NCBI GenBank assembly: GCA_029784825.1
Contig: JAFMAU010000049.1
Location: forward strand, 1 to 14,436
Length of the DNA: 14,436 nt
Direction of reading: 5' to 3'
Source: Nitrososphaerota archaeon
GTDB lineage: Archaea > Thermoproteota > Nitrososphaeria > Nitrososphaerales > UBA183
The notes under the pieces are model-generated. The model did not search any database. It saw only the letters and a program-made list of their open reading frames with translations, and had not been told where the DNA came from. Within the stretch, counting starts at the first letter, position 1; the number at the start of each line of letters is the position of its first letter. Below are positions 6,593 to 14,339 of the stretch, in pieces. A program made the translations under genes and the position numbers.

Positions 6593-7689
6593 GCGGGAAC
6601 ATCGTGGGGGAGAGGTTCCTCCTGCTCACCTTCGGCGAGAGCCACGGCAGATGCGTGGGAGCAGTCCTCGACGGCTGCCCGGCTGGTCTTCCGCTGGCCG
6701 AGGAGGACATCCAAACAGAACTCGATCTCAGGAAGCCCGGGCAGTCGATAGTCACCACCCAGAGGAGGGAGGAGGACAAGGTGGAGATCATGTCAGGTGT
6801 CTTCAACGGCCGGACCACCGGCGCCCCCATCATGATGATCATCTGGAACGCCGACAAGGACTCGAAGTCCTACGAGGCGATAAACGACACTCCGCGGCCG
6901 GGCCATGCGGACCTCGTGGCCAAGATGAAGTACGGAGGCTTCAACGACTACCGCGGCGGGGGGAGATTCTCCGGTAGGATCACCGCCTCCTTCGTCATGG
7001 GGGGAGCCGTGGCCAAGAAGCTGCTCCGGCAAACGCTCGGAGTGGAGATCGTAGCCTACTCGCTCGAGATTGGTGGGATCAGGGCCAGGGGGTTCACGCT
7101 GGAAGACGCAGCCAAGAACAGATACACCAACGAAACCAGAGCCCCCACTCTGGAAGCGGCCGAAGAGATGAAGAAGAAGATCGTTGAGATGCGCGGCAAG
7201 GGCAACAGCCTCGGGGGAATCGTGGAGTGCATCGCCACCAATGTCCCCGTCGGGCTTGGCGAGCCGATCTTCGGCTCCCTCGACTCCGACCTCGCCAGGT
7301 TCGCCCTCTCCATCCCCGCTGCCAAGGGGGTCGAGTTCGGCTCTGGCTTCGCGTCTACTAAGCTGACAGGACTGGAGAACAATGACGAGTACTACTTCAA
7401 AGGCGAGAAGATACTGACCAGGACCAACAACTCCGGCGGAATCCTCGGCGGCATCTCCAACGGGATGCCCATAGTCTACAGGGTGGCGTTCAAGCCAGCC
7501 TCATCCATCGCCTCGAAACAGAACACCGTGGACCTGAAGACCGGGAAGGAAGTGGAACTGGTCGTCCCCGGAAGGCATGATCCCACCGTGGTGCCGAGGG
7601 CAGTCCCCGTGGTCGAGAACTCTACGGCGCTCGTGCTAGCCGACCACGCCCTGAGGGCAGGGATGATCCCCCCGGTCCTCCGGCAGTGA
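6589..7689 (+). CDS. aroC: chorismate synthase
   Basis: AroC makes chorismate by 1,4-anti-elimination of phosphate from EPSP, using reduced FMN. The 366-residue protein is full length. It shows FGESHGR (15-21) with the first conserved His, RPGHAD (103-108) with the second, YRGGGRFSGRIT (121-132), TNNSGGILGGISNG, and a C-terminal DPTVVPRAVPVVEN. No flavin reductase domain is fused, so a separate source of reduced flavin is expected. The ATG at 6589 overlaps the aroA stop, and the TGA at 7687-7689 overlaps the GTG of the next gene (GTGA). The assignment is secure. Confidence 0.97.
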   Translation: MSGNIVGERFLLLTFGESHGRCVGAVLDGCPAGLPLAEEDIQTELDLRKPGQSIVTTQRREEDKVEIMSGVFNGRTTGAPIMMIIWNADKDSKSYEAINDTPRPGHADLVAKMKYGGFNDYRGGGRFSGRITASFVMGGAVAKKLLRQTLGVEIVAYSLEIGGIRARGFTLEDAAKNRYTNETRAPTLEAAEEMKKKIVEMRGKGNSLGGIVECIATNVPVGLGEPIFGSLDSDLARFALSIPAAKGVEFGSGFASTKLTGLENNDEYYFKGEKILTRTNNSGGILGGISNGMPIVYRVAFKPASSIASKQNTVDLKTGKEVELVVPGRHDPTVVPRAVPVVENSTALVLADHALRAGMIPPVLRQ

Positions 7690-9080
7690 GGCCTGACCGT
7701 TTGGAGAACCAGGCCAAGCTGGAAGAGCTGAGGACGCAAATCGCCCAAATCACCAGAGAGGTCATCCAGCTAGCCGGAAAGAGGAAGGCTGTCGCCCGCG
7801 AGGTTGGCAAGGTCAAGGACCTGAAGTCTCTCCCCACCGAGGACGATGCAGTCGAGGACGCCCTCGTCCGGGAGGTAATCGCTGAATGCGACAGGGTGGG
7901 TCTTGAAAGGAGGTCTGGGCTGAAGCTCCTGAGCGTGCTGCTGGCAGAATCCAAGAGGGCCCAGGGTATGGTTGAGAGGCCGACTCCAGTCTCGGTCTTC
8001 GTCAGAGCTCTGGCGTTGCAGCGGAAAGGGGTGAAGATATTGAGGCTGGATGTCGGCGAGCCTGACTTCCGGCCTCCGGTGGCCGTCATCAAAGCCTGTT
8101 CCCGGGCCCTCTTCGACTTCAAGACCCACTACACCGAGCCGCGAGGAATCCCAGAACTGAGGTCCGCGCTCCGGAGTTATCTGCGAGGGAAGCACGGATT
8201 CGAGGCCGACGACGAGGAGGTCACGGTCACCCCCAGCGGCAGGTTCGCGGTCTACGCCGCCCTCTCCAGCGTCCTCGGTGAGGGAGAAAGCGCTGTGGTG
8301 ATAGAGCCGAACTGGCCTGCGTATAGGGAGGCACTCAGGCATCTGGGTGTCCGAACCGTCTCGGTCCGCACCACACTGGAGGATGGGTGGACGCCTTCGG
8401 TGGACCAGGTTCAGAAAGCCCTGCGCCCGAACACCAGGGCGCTGGTGCTCAGCTATCCCAACAACCCCACGGGCAAGGTGATCACTGAGAGGCTCTTCAG
8501 AGAAATGGTCGGTCTGGCCAACGACCTGGAGCTCACGGTCATAAGCGATGAGATCTACAACGAATACTGCCATGGACGCTGCCCCAGCGTGCTCAGGGAG
8601 CGGCCGAAGAGATTCATCCTGACTTCTTCCTTTTCGAAGACCTGGGCCATGACTGGGTTCAGGATTGGTTACGCGGTCTCGTCCCGGGAGACAATCTCGG
8701 CCATGTCCAAGATGACCTCCTTGATGGTCACCTCCGTTCCAGAGTTCATTCAGTGGGGAGCCGTCCGAGCCCTCGGAGTGAGCGCCGAGGTCAGGCGGCA
8801 CGTGGCAACGATGCGCGCCCGAATCCGGGCGGCCTGCAGGGCACTGGACGCTGTCCCTTCCCTCGAGTACTCGAAACCCGACGGCGGCATGTACCTCTTC
8901 CCCCGAATCAGGTCGGGAGAGTCAGGAGAGGAGTTCGCCGAGGAGCTGATGGCGAAGGGGGTCAGTGTGACACCAGGCGGCGCCTTCGGCGACTACCCTG
9001 ATTTCTTCAGGATCTCCCTCTGCCGACCCGAGAAAGACGTAGTCGACGGTATCAGACGGATGGGCGAGCTGCTCGATTGA
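7686..9080 (+). CDS. fused chorismate mutase (AroQ) - class I aminotransferase
   Basis: This is a 464-residue two-domain protein. Residues about 10-95 are an AroQ helical chorismate mutase that aligns without gaps to the E. coli mutase domain: Arg16, Arg33, Lys44, Asp53, Glu57, Ser89 and Gln93 match Arg11, Arg28, Lys39, Asp48, Glu52, Ser84 and Gln88, while Arg51 is replaced by Val56. Residues about 100-464 are a PLP fold type I aminotransferase with YPNNPTG (257-263), Asp288 and Tyr291 in SDEIY, PLP-binding Lys318 in SSFSK, Arg326 in GFRIGYA, and carboxylate-binding Arg442 in FFRISL. The protein would convert chorismate to prephenate and then transaminate either prephenate or an aromatic keto acid; the sequence does not say which. 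GTG 7686 overlaps the aroC stop; TTG 7701 is an alternative start. No clear ribosome site is present. It runs into tyrA through TTGA. Confidence 0.9.
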   Translation: MRPDRLENQAKLEELRTQIAQITREVIQLAGKRKAVAREVGKVKDLKSLPTEDDAVEDALVREVIAECDRVGLERRSGLKLLSVLLAESKRAQGMVERPTPVSVFVRALALQRKGVKILRLDVGEPDFRPPVAVIKACSRALFDFKTHYTEPRGIPELRSALRSYLRGKHGFEADDEEVTVTPSGRFAVYAALSSVLGEGESAVVIEPNWPAYREALRHLGVRTVSVRTTLEDGWTPSVDQVQKALRPNTRALVLSYPNNPTGKVITERLFREMVGLANDLELTVISDEIYNEYCHGRCPSVLRERPKRFILTSSFSKTWAMTGFRIGYAVSSRETISAMSKMTSLMVTSVPEFIQWGAVRALGVSAEVRRHVATMRARIRAACRALDAVPSLEYSKPDGGMYLFPRIRSGESGEEFAEELMAKGVSVTPGGAFGDYPDFFRISLCRPEKDVVDGIRRMGELLD

Positions 9081-9910
9081 AGATAGCAGTCCTGGGCAGC
9101 TCGGGAATGATGGGAAGTTACTTCACCAGGCGGTTCCTCCAAGATGGGCACTCGGTCACCGGCCATGACACAAGGAAGCGCAGGGGTTCCCCGAGAGGCT
9201 TCACCTTCGCAGACTCCAACGTCCGTGCCGTGGGCGGCGCCGACGCTGTCCTGATATCCGTCCCCATCGCGGAAACTGCGAGAGTTGGGCGGGAGGTCGC
9301 GCCGCACCTCAAGGGCGGAGCTGCCCTCGTGGAAATCTCTTCGGTGAAGACCAAGGTACGCCGGGATCTGACTGGGGCCCTGGCGGGCAGGAACGTCACA
9401 ATGATCTCTGTCCACCCGATGTTCGGCCCACACTCGACCTCGGCTCACCCCAAGATGCTGGTGCTGGGGAAGGCTCGGGAAGTCGCGATTTCCCGATCTC
9501 TCTTCCCGTGGGCCCAGCTGATTTCCATCGGGGAGCGGGACCACGACAGATTGATGGCCTATGCCCTCAGCCTGGTCCACACTCTCAACCTCGCTTTTGC
9601 GTCCTCCGTGTCGAAGAGGATAGGCATCAAGGAATTCAAGAAAGTGTCCAGCCCCATGGGTTCCGCCCAGCTTGGCCTGGCAGAAGCCGTCCTGTCCCAG
9701 GACCCTTCGCTGTACTCGTCCATCCAGCTCGAGAACCCGTTCACGACCGAGGCCATCTCCTCCGCCATCGAGGAGTTGCAGGGCCTGTTGAAGCTCATCG
9801 GCGGGAAGAAGTGGAAGGCGTTCGAGAGACGCTTTGTCTCGCTTTCTGAGGAATTCTCGGAGGCCAGCCTTCGGGAAGCACTCGACAGAGTCTATTCGTC
9901 TTTCGGCTAG
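9077..9910 (+). CDS. tyrA: prephenate/arogenate dehydrogenase
   Basis: TyrA oxidatively decarboxylates prephenate to hydroxyphenylpyruvate, or arogenate to tyrosine. The 277-residue protein has an N-terminal Rossmann loop (LGSSGMMG, 6-13), Asp31 at the end of strand 2 (suggestive of NAD, though followed by basic residues that could admit NADP), EISSVK (86-91), the catalytic His113 in SVHPMFGP, and ERDHDRLMAY (153-162) with a second conserved His. The C-terminal half is helical. No ACT regulatory domain is present. The start is a TTG whose last two bases begin the TGA of the preceding gene. Adjacency to the mutase-aminotransferase fusion would suit an arogenate route, but the substrate cannot be read from the sequence. 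The stop overlaps the trpA stop on the other strand. Confidence 0.92.
   Translation: MKIAVLGSSGMMGSYFTRRFLQDGHSVTGHDTRKRRGSPRGFTFADSNVRAVGGADAVLISVPIAETARVGREVAPHLKGGAALVEISSVKTKVRRDLTGALAGRNVTMISVHPMFGPHSTSAHPKMLVLGKAREVAISRSLFPWAQLISIGERDHDRLMAYALSLVHTLNLAFASSVSKRIGIKEFKKVSSPMGSAQLGLAEAVLSQDPSLYSSIQLENPFTTEAISSAIEELQGLLKLIGGKKWKAFERRFVSLSEEFSEASLREALDRVYSSFG
9907..9910. other. shared CTAG: overlapping stop codons of convergent operons
   Basis: The palindrome CTAG supplies TAG for tyrA (9908-9910, plus strand) and TAG for trpA (9907-9909, minus strand). The two operons therefore meet with a three-base coding overlap. No hairpin with a T-run or other terminator is obvious between them, so transcripts probably run into the opposite gene. 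Confidence 0.8.
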
Positions 9911-10710
9911 CCCTTTCGAAGAGTCGCCCGCTTCATCGAAGCGACGTATGCTTCGATGCCCCCCATGGCAGCATCCTCGCCCCGTTCTCCCACTCTGTCT
10001 ACGATGGCGCTTCCGACGATGGCGGCGTCCGCCCCGGCCTCGACGACTGCTTCAACGTGTTCCGGCCTCGAGATGCCGAAGCCGACCGCTAGTGGAATCT
10101 TGCCGGCGGTGAACCGACGGACAGACTTCACGAGCCTGACCGTCTCCGACCCCAGGTCTCGCCTCGCCCCTGTCACTCCGAGGACGGACACGAGGTAGAG
10201 GAACCCCGAGGTGTTTGCGATTACCTTCTCGATGCGACTCTCTCCTGTCGTCGGGGCAGCGAGCAGGATGGAGTCGATCCCCCTCTTCCTGCAGGCGTTG
10301 CCAAGCTCCAAGGACTCCTCCAGGGGAAGATCCGGGACGACCAGTCCGTCCACTCGGGCTTTCATGGCCGAATCGAGGAAGCGCCCGACTCCGCGAGCGA
10401 AGACCGGATTGAAGTAGGTCATTATGACCACGGGCACGTCGTGCCTGTCCTTCGCCTTCTTCGCGATCTCGAGCACGTCGCTCGGCCTCGTCCTCGCAGC
10501 CAGGGCGCGTGCTCCGGCCGCCTGGATAGATTTCCCATCGGCCATGGGATCTGAGAACGGGATTCCTATCTCGAGTATGTCCGCGCCTCCCCTGACCACG
10601 GCGTCTATGGCCCTCGAGCACGATTCTGGTCCGGGGTCTCCACCCATGACGTAGGCCACCAGCGCCGCCTCGCGGTCAAGGGAGGCAAACGTTTCACTGA
10701 GGCTGCTCAG
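9907..10710 (-). CDS. trpA: tryptophan synthase alpha chain, CTG start
   Basis: TrpA cleaves indole-3-glycerol phosphate to indole and glyceraldehyde 3-phosphate and channels indole to TrpB. From CTG 10710 the product has 267 residues, normal length, and begins (M)[10 protein letters not shown] like the family's helix 0. Catalytic Glu47 and Asp58 lie in [13 protein letters not shown] (47-59). Loop 6 is present as LGVTGAR, with phosphate-binding GFGIS and IVGSAIV further on. No ATG, GTG or TTG occurs in the frame for at least 20 codons upstream. The first downstream ones are GTG at codon 18 and ATG at codon 22, which would remove the N-terminal helix. CTG overlaps the trpB stop as CTGA, and GGTGGGG lies eight bases upstream. 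The frame stays open far upstream through trpB, but that part has no TrpA homology. The product is certain; the CTG start is strongly favoured. Confidence 0.94.
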   Translation of the reverse strand: MSSLSETFASLDREAALVAYVMGGDPGPESCSRAIDAVVRGGADILEIGIPFSDPMADGKSIQAAGARALAARTRPSDVLEIAKKAKDRHDVPVVIMTYFNPVFARGVGRFLDSAMKARVDGLVVPDLPLEESLELGNACRKRGIDSILLAAPTTGESRIEKVIANTSGFLYLVSVLGVTGARRDLGSETVRLVKSVRRFTAGKIPLAVGFGISRPEHVEAVVEAGADAAIVGSAIVDRVGERGEDAAMGGIEAYVASMKRATLRKG

Positions 10711-11882
10711 AATTCGAACCCCACCCTCTCGCCCATTATCTGGACGTCCTTGTCTCCTCTCCCAGAGAGCGTCACCACTATGGTCTCGTCCCTCTTCATC
10801 CTGGGTGCCAGCTTCAGAGCATAGGCCACCGCATGGGACGACTCGAGAGCGGGGAGAATGCCCTCTTCCTTCGAGAGAGTGTGGAAGGCCTCGACAGCCT
10901 CTTCGTCCGATGCCACCACGTATCTGGCTCTGCCCGTGTCCTTCAGGTGGGAGTGCTCCGGGCCCACTCCCGGGTAGTCGAGCCCGGCCGCGATGCTGTG
11001 CGTCCCGCTGATCTGTCCGTCGCCGTCCTGGAGCACATAGGAGAGCATCCCATGCACCACCCCTTCCCTCCCGAAGGACAAAGTCGCAGCGTTCCCCGAT
11101 TCTTGACTCCCACCAGCCTCGACCCCGTAGAGGTCGACCTTCCTCTTTCCTATGAACGGATAGAAGGTGCCGATGGAGTTGCTCCCGCCCCCGACGCAGG
11201 CCACCAGGGCGTCGGGCAATCTCCCAGTCTCGGCCGACATCTGCCGGGCAATCTCTCTCCCAATGATGCTCTGGAAATCCCTGACCATGACCGGGTACGG
11301 ATGCGGACCGACGACTGAGCCTATGAGGTAGTACGTGTCCCTGAGGTTGGTCACCCAATCTCTCAGGGCCTCGTTGATGGCGTCCTTCAGCGTCTTTGTC
11401 CCGCTGTCGACCGGGTGAAGCGTCGCCCCCAGCAGCTGCATCCGGAGGACGTTGAGCCTCTGTCTCTCCACGTCCTCGGTCCCCATGTAGACCTCCGACC
11501 TGATTCCCAGGGCTGCGCAGGCCATGGCCGTGGCCACCCCGTGCTGACCGGCGCCGGTCTCGGCTATGACCCTCGTCTTCCCCATCCTCCTTGCCAGCAG
11601 CCCCTGCCCGATCGTGTTGTTGATTTTGTGTGCGCCGCCGTGGAGGAGGTCTTCCCTCTTCAGATAGATTCTCGCCCCGCGTCCCCGCCGGGTCAGGTTC
11701 GCAGCGAAGTAGAGTGGGGTCGGCCTCCCGGCATAGTTCCTCAGGAGGGCAGACAGCTCTGCCTTGAAGCTCCTGTCTTTCTTGAAGTGGGCGTAGGCTT
11801 CCTCGAGTTCGCGGACGGCCGGAATCAACGTCTCGGGCACGTATTGCCCGCCGTACTTCCCAAACCTTCCTTTTCCTGCCAT
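10707..11882 (-). CDS. trpB: tryptophan synthase beta chain (TrpB1 type)
   Basis: TrpB condenses indole with L-serine using PLP. The 391-residue protein has [15 protein letters not shown] (5-19), PLP-binding Lys86 in GGAHKINNT, Glu108 in AETGAGQHG, the phosphate-binding GGGSNSIG (231-238), Asp302 in [11 protein letters not shown], Glu347 in PALESSHA, and Ser373 in LSGRGDKD. Length, the intact domain for contact with the alpha chain and adjacency to trpA mark it as the TrpA-dependent TrpB1, not the stand-alone TrpB2. It starts at an ATG six bases after the trpF stop. A GGAG lies about 12 bases upstream, inside trpF. Its TGA overlaps the trpA CTG. The identification is secure. Confidence 0.97.
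   Translation of the reverse strand: MAGKGRFGKYGGQYVPETLIPAVRELEEAYAHFKKDRSFKAELSALLRNYAGRPTPLYFAANLTRRGRGARIYLKREDLLHGGAHKINNTIGQGLLARRMGKTRVIAETGAGQHGVATAMACAALGIRSEVYMGTEDVERQRLNVLRMQLLGATLHPVDSGTKTLKDAINEALRDWVTNLRDTYYLIGSVVGPHPYPVMVRDFQSIIGREIARQMSAETGRLPDALVACVGGGSNSIGTFYPFIGKRKVDLYGVEAGGSQESGNAATLSFGREGVVHGMLSYVLQDGDGQISGTHSIAAGLDYPGVGPEHSHLKDTGRARYVVASDEEAVEAFHTLSKEEGILPALESSHAVAYALKLAPRMKRDETIVVTLSGRGDKDVQIMGERVGFEF
10719..10725 (-). promoter_or_regulatory. ribosome binding site for trpA
   Basis: On the minus strand GGTGGGG ends eight bases before CTG 10710. It contains the GGTG core that pairs with archaeal 16S rRNA and supports initiation at this CTG. Confidence 0.45.
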
Positions 11883-11888
11883 CTGTCC

Positions 11889-12503
11889 CTAGGTCTCCTT
11901 CGCCGCCTTCACGAACGCCCTCACCTTGGCGGGGTCCTTCTTCCCTGACGAAGACTCGACTCCAGACGAGACGTCGACGGCGTAGGGCCTGACCTGCAGG
12001 ATCGCGTCCTTGACGTTCTCCCAACTGAGCCCCCCGGAGAGTATGAATGGCTTGGGGGAGATCGCGTCACGGAGCCGCCTGCAGACCCTCCAGTCTGAGA
12101 CTTCGCCTGTCCCGCCGAACATGCCCTTCCTCTTCGTGTCAGAGAGGAGGGCGTCGAAACCGTCGTGGCCCAGGTCGACGGTGTCCCCGTCGACGAGGCG
12201 CGGAAGTATCAGCTTCACCCCGAGCCGCCTGCTCAGGCCGACGGCCTGGGCTTTCGGACCGTAGAGTTGCAGGGCCGAAGGCCGCGCCCGAGAAACTACG
12301 CCGGGGTCCTTCGCGGCGAATCCTACCCTGGTGACCAGCACCGAGTCCATGAAAGGAGGAACCCTTCGGATCAGGTCCCGGGCCCGGTCCGCGGAGAGGT
12401 TCCTCGGCGATTCCGGAAAGCCGCAGATGAAACCGACGGCGTCGGCCCCGACATCCGCTGCGACGGCGACGTCCTCTTCTCTGGTCAGTCCGCAGATCTT
12501 CAC
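11889..12503 (-). CDS. trpF: phosphoribosylanthranilate isomerase
   Basis: TrpF performs the Amadori isomerisation of N-(5-phosphoribosyl)anthranilate to CdRP. The 204-residue barrel starts MKICGLT, with Cys4 the expected general base. It shows the general acid Asp122 in LLSDTK, GGTGEVSDW (130-138), LSGGLSWENV (155-164), and VDVSSGVESSSGKKD (176-190) ending with the family's KD. The usual QLHG is QLYG here (79-82). GTG at 12503 is the start because it is exactly at the conserved N-terminus and two bases after the trpC stop; GGGTGG about 13 bases upstream is a weak ribosome site. The gene is a stand-alone trpF, not a trpC-trpF fusion. The assignment is secure. Confidence 0.95.
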   Translation of the reverse strand: MKICGLTREEDVAVAADVGADAVGFICGFPESPRNLSADRARDLIRRVPPFMDSVLVTRVGFAAKDPGVVSRARPSALQLYGPKAQAVGLSRRLGVKLILPRLVDGDTVDLGHDGFDALLSDTKRKGMFGGTGEVSDWRVCRRLRDAISPKPFILSGGLSWENVKDAILQVRPYAVDVSSGVESSSGKKDPAKVRAFVKAAKET

Positions 12504-12505
12504 CC

Positions 12506-13300
12506 TTACCGTGGTCCCACCCGACTCAGCTCCCTGAGCGTTGCCTCTGGATCGACTGCCTTCATCAGGGCCGAACCGACGAGGAAGCCGTCCGCTCCCA
12601 GAGCCTTCAGCTCCTCAATCTCCTCCCTTCTGCCTATTCCGCTCTCGCAGATGACAGGCCTCGGCCTGGGTCCCCTCGAGAGGAGCCTCCTCGACGTCTC
12701 CAGAGAAACACTGAGTGTCCGGAGGTCTCTGTTGTTTATCCCCACGATGTCAGCTTTGCTTCTGAAAGCAGCGTCGAACTCCTCTTCGTCGTGCGCCTCC
12801 GCCACCACTTCCAACCCTTTCCGATGGGCGAAGTCCACCATCTCGTCCATCAGGCACGTTCCCAGCCCCGAGCTGAAAATCCCAGAGATCAGCAGCACTG
12901 CGTCCGCTCCGGCCAGGGCTCCGGCCTCTACCTGGGCGCGGTCCACGATTATGTCCTTCATCAGCACAGGCACGCTCACGGTCTTCGCGACCAAGGAAAG
13001 GGACATGAGACTGCCTCCGAAGTTTTCCGGCTCCGTGAGCACCGAGATCGCGGCAGCCCCTCCCCGCTCGTAGGCCCTGGCAATCCTCGCCACATCCCCT
13101 CGCCGTGCGATCGCTCCCGCGGATGGCGACCTGAACTTCACTTCGGCGATGACCGGAATCCTCCGCTTCATCCCGAGGGCAGCCACCAGGCTCGCCCTCC
13201 TGGTCTTCGCACGGTTCCCCGGAGCGTAGTACCCTTCCCTGACCCGTGCCTTGGCAGCCTGGGCCAGGGTCTGCAGGAAGCGCCCGTCAGCTCGCTGCAT
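12506..13300 (-). CDS. trpC: indole-3-glycerol phosphate synthase
   Basis: TrpC closes the indole ring by decarboxylating CdRP. The 264-residue protein is a single barrel with Glu53 and Lys55 in IAEVKFRSPS, catalytic Lys115 in VLMKDII, catalytic Glu168 in VVAEAHDEEE, Asn190 in GINNRDL, Glu219 and Ser220 in CESGIG, and the phosphate-binding GFLVGSALM (238-246). All key residues are present and the length is normal. The ATG at 13300 lies inside the end of trpD (14-base overlap), with GGTGGAGG on the minus strand three bases upstream (13304-13311). TrpF follows after two bases. The assignment is secure. Confidence 0.96.
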   Translation of the reverse strand: MQRADGRFLQTLAQAAKARVREGYYAPGNRAKTRRASLVAALGMKRRIPVIAEVKFRSPSAGAIARRGDVARIARAYERGGAAAISVLTEPENFGGSLMSLSLVAKTVSVPVLMKDIIVDRAQVEAGALAGADAVLLISGIFSSGLGTCLMDEMVDFAHRKGLEVVAEAHDEEEFDAAFRSKADIVGINNRDLRTLSVSLETSRRLLSRGPRPRPVICESGIGRREEIEELKALGADGFLVGSALMKAVDPEATLRELSRVGPR

Positions 13301-14339
13301 TGGCCTCCACCCTGGAGATATCGCCGCCCGTAGATTTCACCAGCTCCTCCAGCTTCTTGAGAGCGGCTCCGCTGTCCAGAGACTCCCTCGCCTTCTCCGC
13401 TCCGTCACGGAAATCCGCCGCCAGCCCGGCCACCACGAGTGCCGCTGCCGAATTGACTACGACCATCTCTGTCATGGCCGAATCGGCCCTCTCCCGGCGC
13501 AGAATCCGCAGCGCTATCCGGGCAGCCTGGTCGGGCCCGTCCACCTGCTCGGTCACTCTTGGCTTGGGCGTGACCCCGAAATCCTCCGGCCTGATATCCA
13601 TGGTTTCTACGTGGCCTCGCCGTAGCCAAGAGACTCGGGTCTTCCCGAAGACCGAGATCTCGTCCATTCCCTCGCGGCCGTGCACCACCATCGCCTCTTC
13701 GGCGCCGAGCAGCAGCAGAACCTCTGCGACCTTCTCGACCAGCTCTGGAGAGTAGACGCCCAGCAGCTGGGCATCCGCCTCCGCAGGGTTGATTAGAGGT
13801 CCCATCAGGTTGAACACGGTCCTCACCCCAAGCTCCTTCCTTACCGGGGCCACGCGCTTCATGGCTGGATGGAACAGGGGCGCGAAGAGGAAGCCGACAC
13901 CCACCTCTTCGATGGCCCTCTCCACCAAGGGCGGCGGCGTTTCGAGTCTGAGTCCCAGGCGCTCCAGGAGGTCTGCGCTGCCGCAGCTGCTTGTGACCGC
14001 CCTGTTCCCGTGTTTGGCTACGAACGCACCGGCCCCGGCGGCGACGAAAGCCGAGATTGTGCTGACGTTGAAGGTCTTGACCCTGTCCCCGCCTGTCCCG
14101 CATGTGTCGACCAGCCTCCCTGAGACCCTGGGCCGGATTCTCACGCTGTACTCTCTGAGGGTGGAAGCGAACGTGGCGATCTCTCTCGGCGTCTCCCCCC
14201 TCTGCCTGAGTGCGACGAGGAACGCTGCCATCTGTGCGTCCGTGGCGTGGCCCTCGGCCATCTCCCTCACCGTGCCACTGATCTCCTCCTGGGTGAGCTC
14301 CCCGCCCTCGAGTATGCGTTGCACCGAAGCCTGGATCAT
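13287..14339 (-). CDS. trpD: anthranilate phosphoribosyltransferase
   Basis: TrpD attaches phosphoribose from PRPP to anthranilate. The 350-residue protein shows the PRPP loop [17 protein letters not shown] (78-94), KHGNR (109-113), [13 protein letters not shown] (117-129), the anthranilate-side segment [11 protein letters not shown], and the metal-binding GREGMDE. Length is usual and no glutaminase domain is fused. The ATG at 14339 overlaps the trpG stop (ATGA), with GGTGA four bases upstream on the minus strand (14344-14348). The end overlaps trpC by 14 bases. The assignment is secure. Confidence 0.97.
   Translation of the reverse strand: MIQASVQRILEGGELTQEEISGTVREMAEGHATDAQMAAFLVALRQRGETPREIATFASTLREYSVRIRPRVSGRLVDTCGTGGDRVKTFNVSTISAFVAAGAGAFVAKHGNRAVTSSCGSADLLERLGLRLETPPPLVERAIEEVGVGFLFAPLFHPAMKRVAPVRKELGVRTVFNLMGPLINPAEADAQLLGVYSPELVEKVAEVLLLLGAEEAMVVHGREGMDEISVFGKTRVSWLRRGHVETMDIRPEDFGVTPKPRVTEQVDGPDQAARIALRILRRERADSAMTEMVVVNSAAALVVAGLAADFRDGAEKARESLDSGAALKKLEELVKSTGGDISRVEANAAS
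13304..13311 (-). promoter_or_regulatory. ribosome binding site for trpC
   Basis: GGTGGAGG on the minus strand ends three bases before ATG 13300, inside trpD. The sequence match is strong and the spacing slightly short, fitting coupled translation across the 14-base overlap. Confidence 0.5.

Noticed and set aside
7770..8801. 343-codon open frame on the minus strand opposite the mutase-aminotransferase gene
   Set aside because: It is a shadow of codon bias in the real gene; no family signature or separate ribosome site was seen.
9907..12024. 705-codon open frame on the minus strand suggesting a large fusion upstream of TrpA
   Set aside because: Only the last 267 codons resemble a protein family. 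The upstream part runs antiphase through trpB and trpF, is rich in Arg, Gly and Glu, and is explained by GC-rich codon use.
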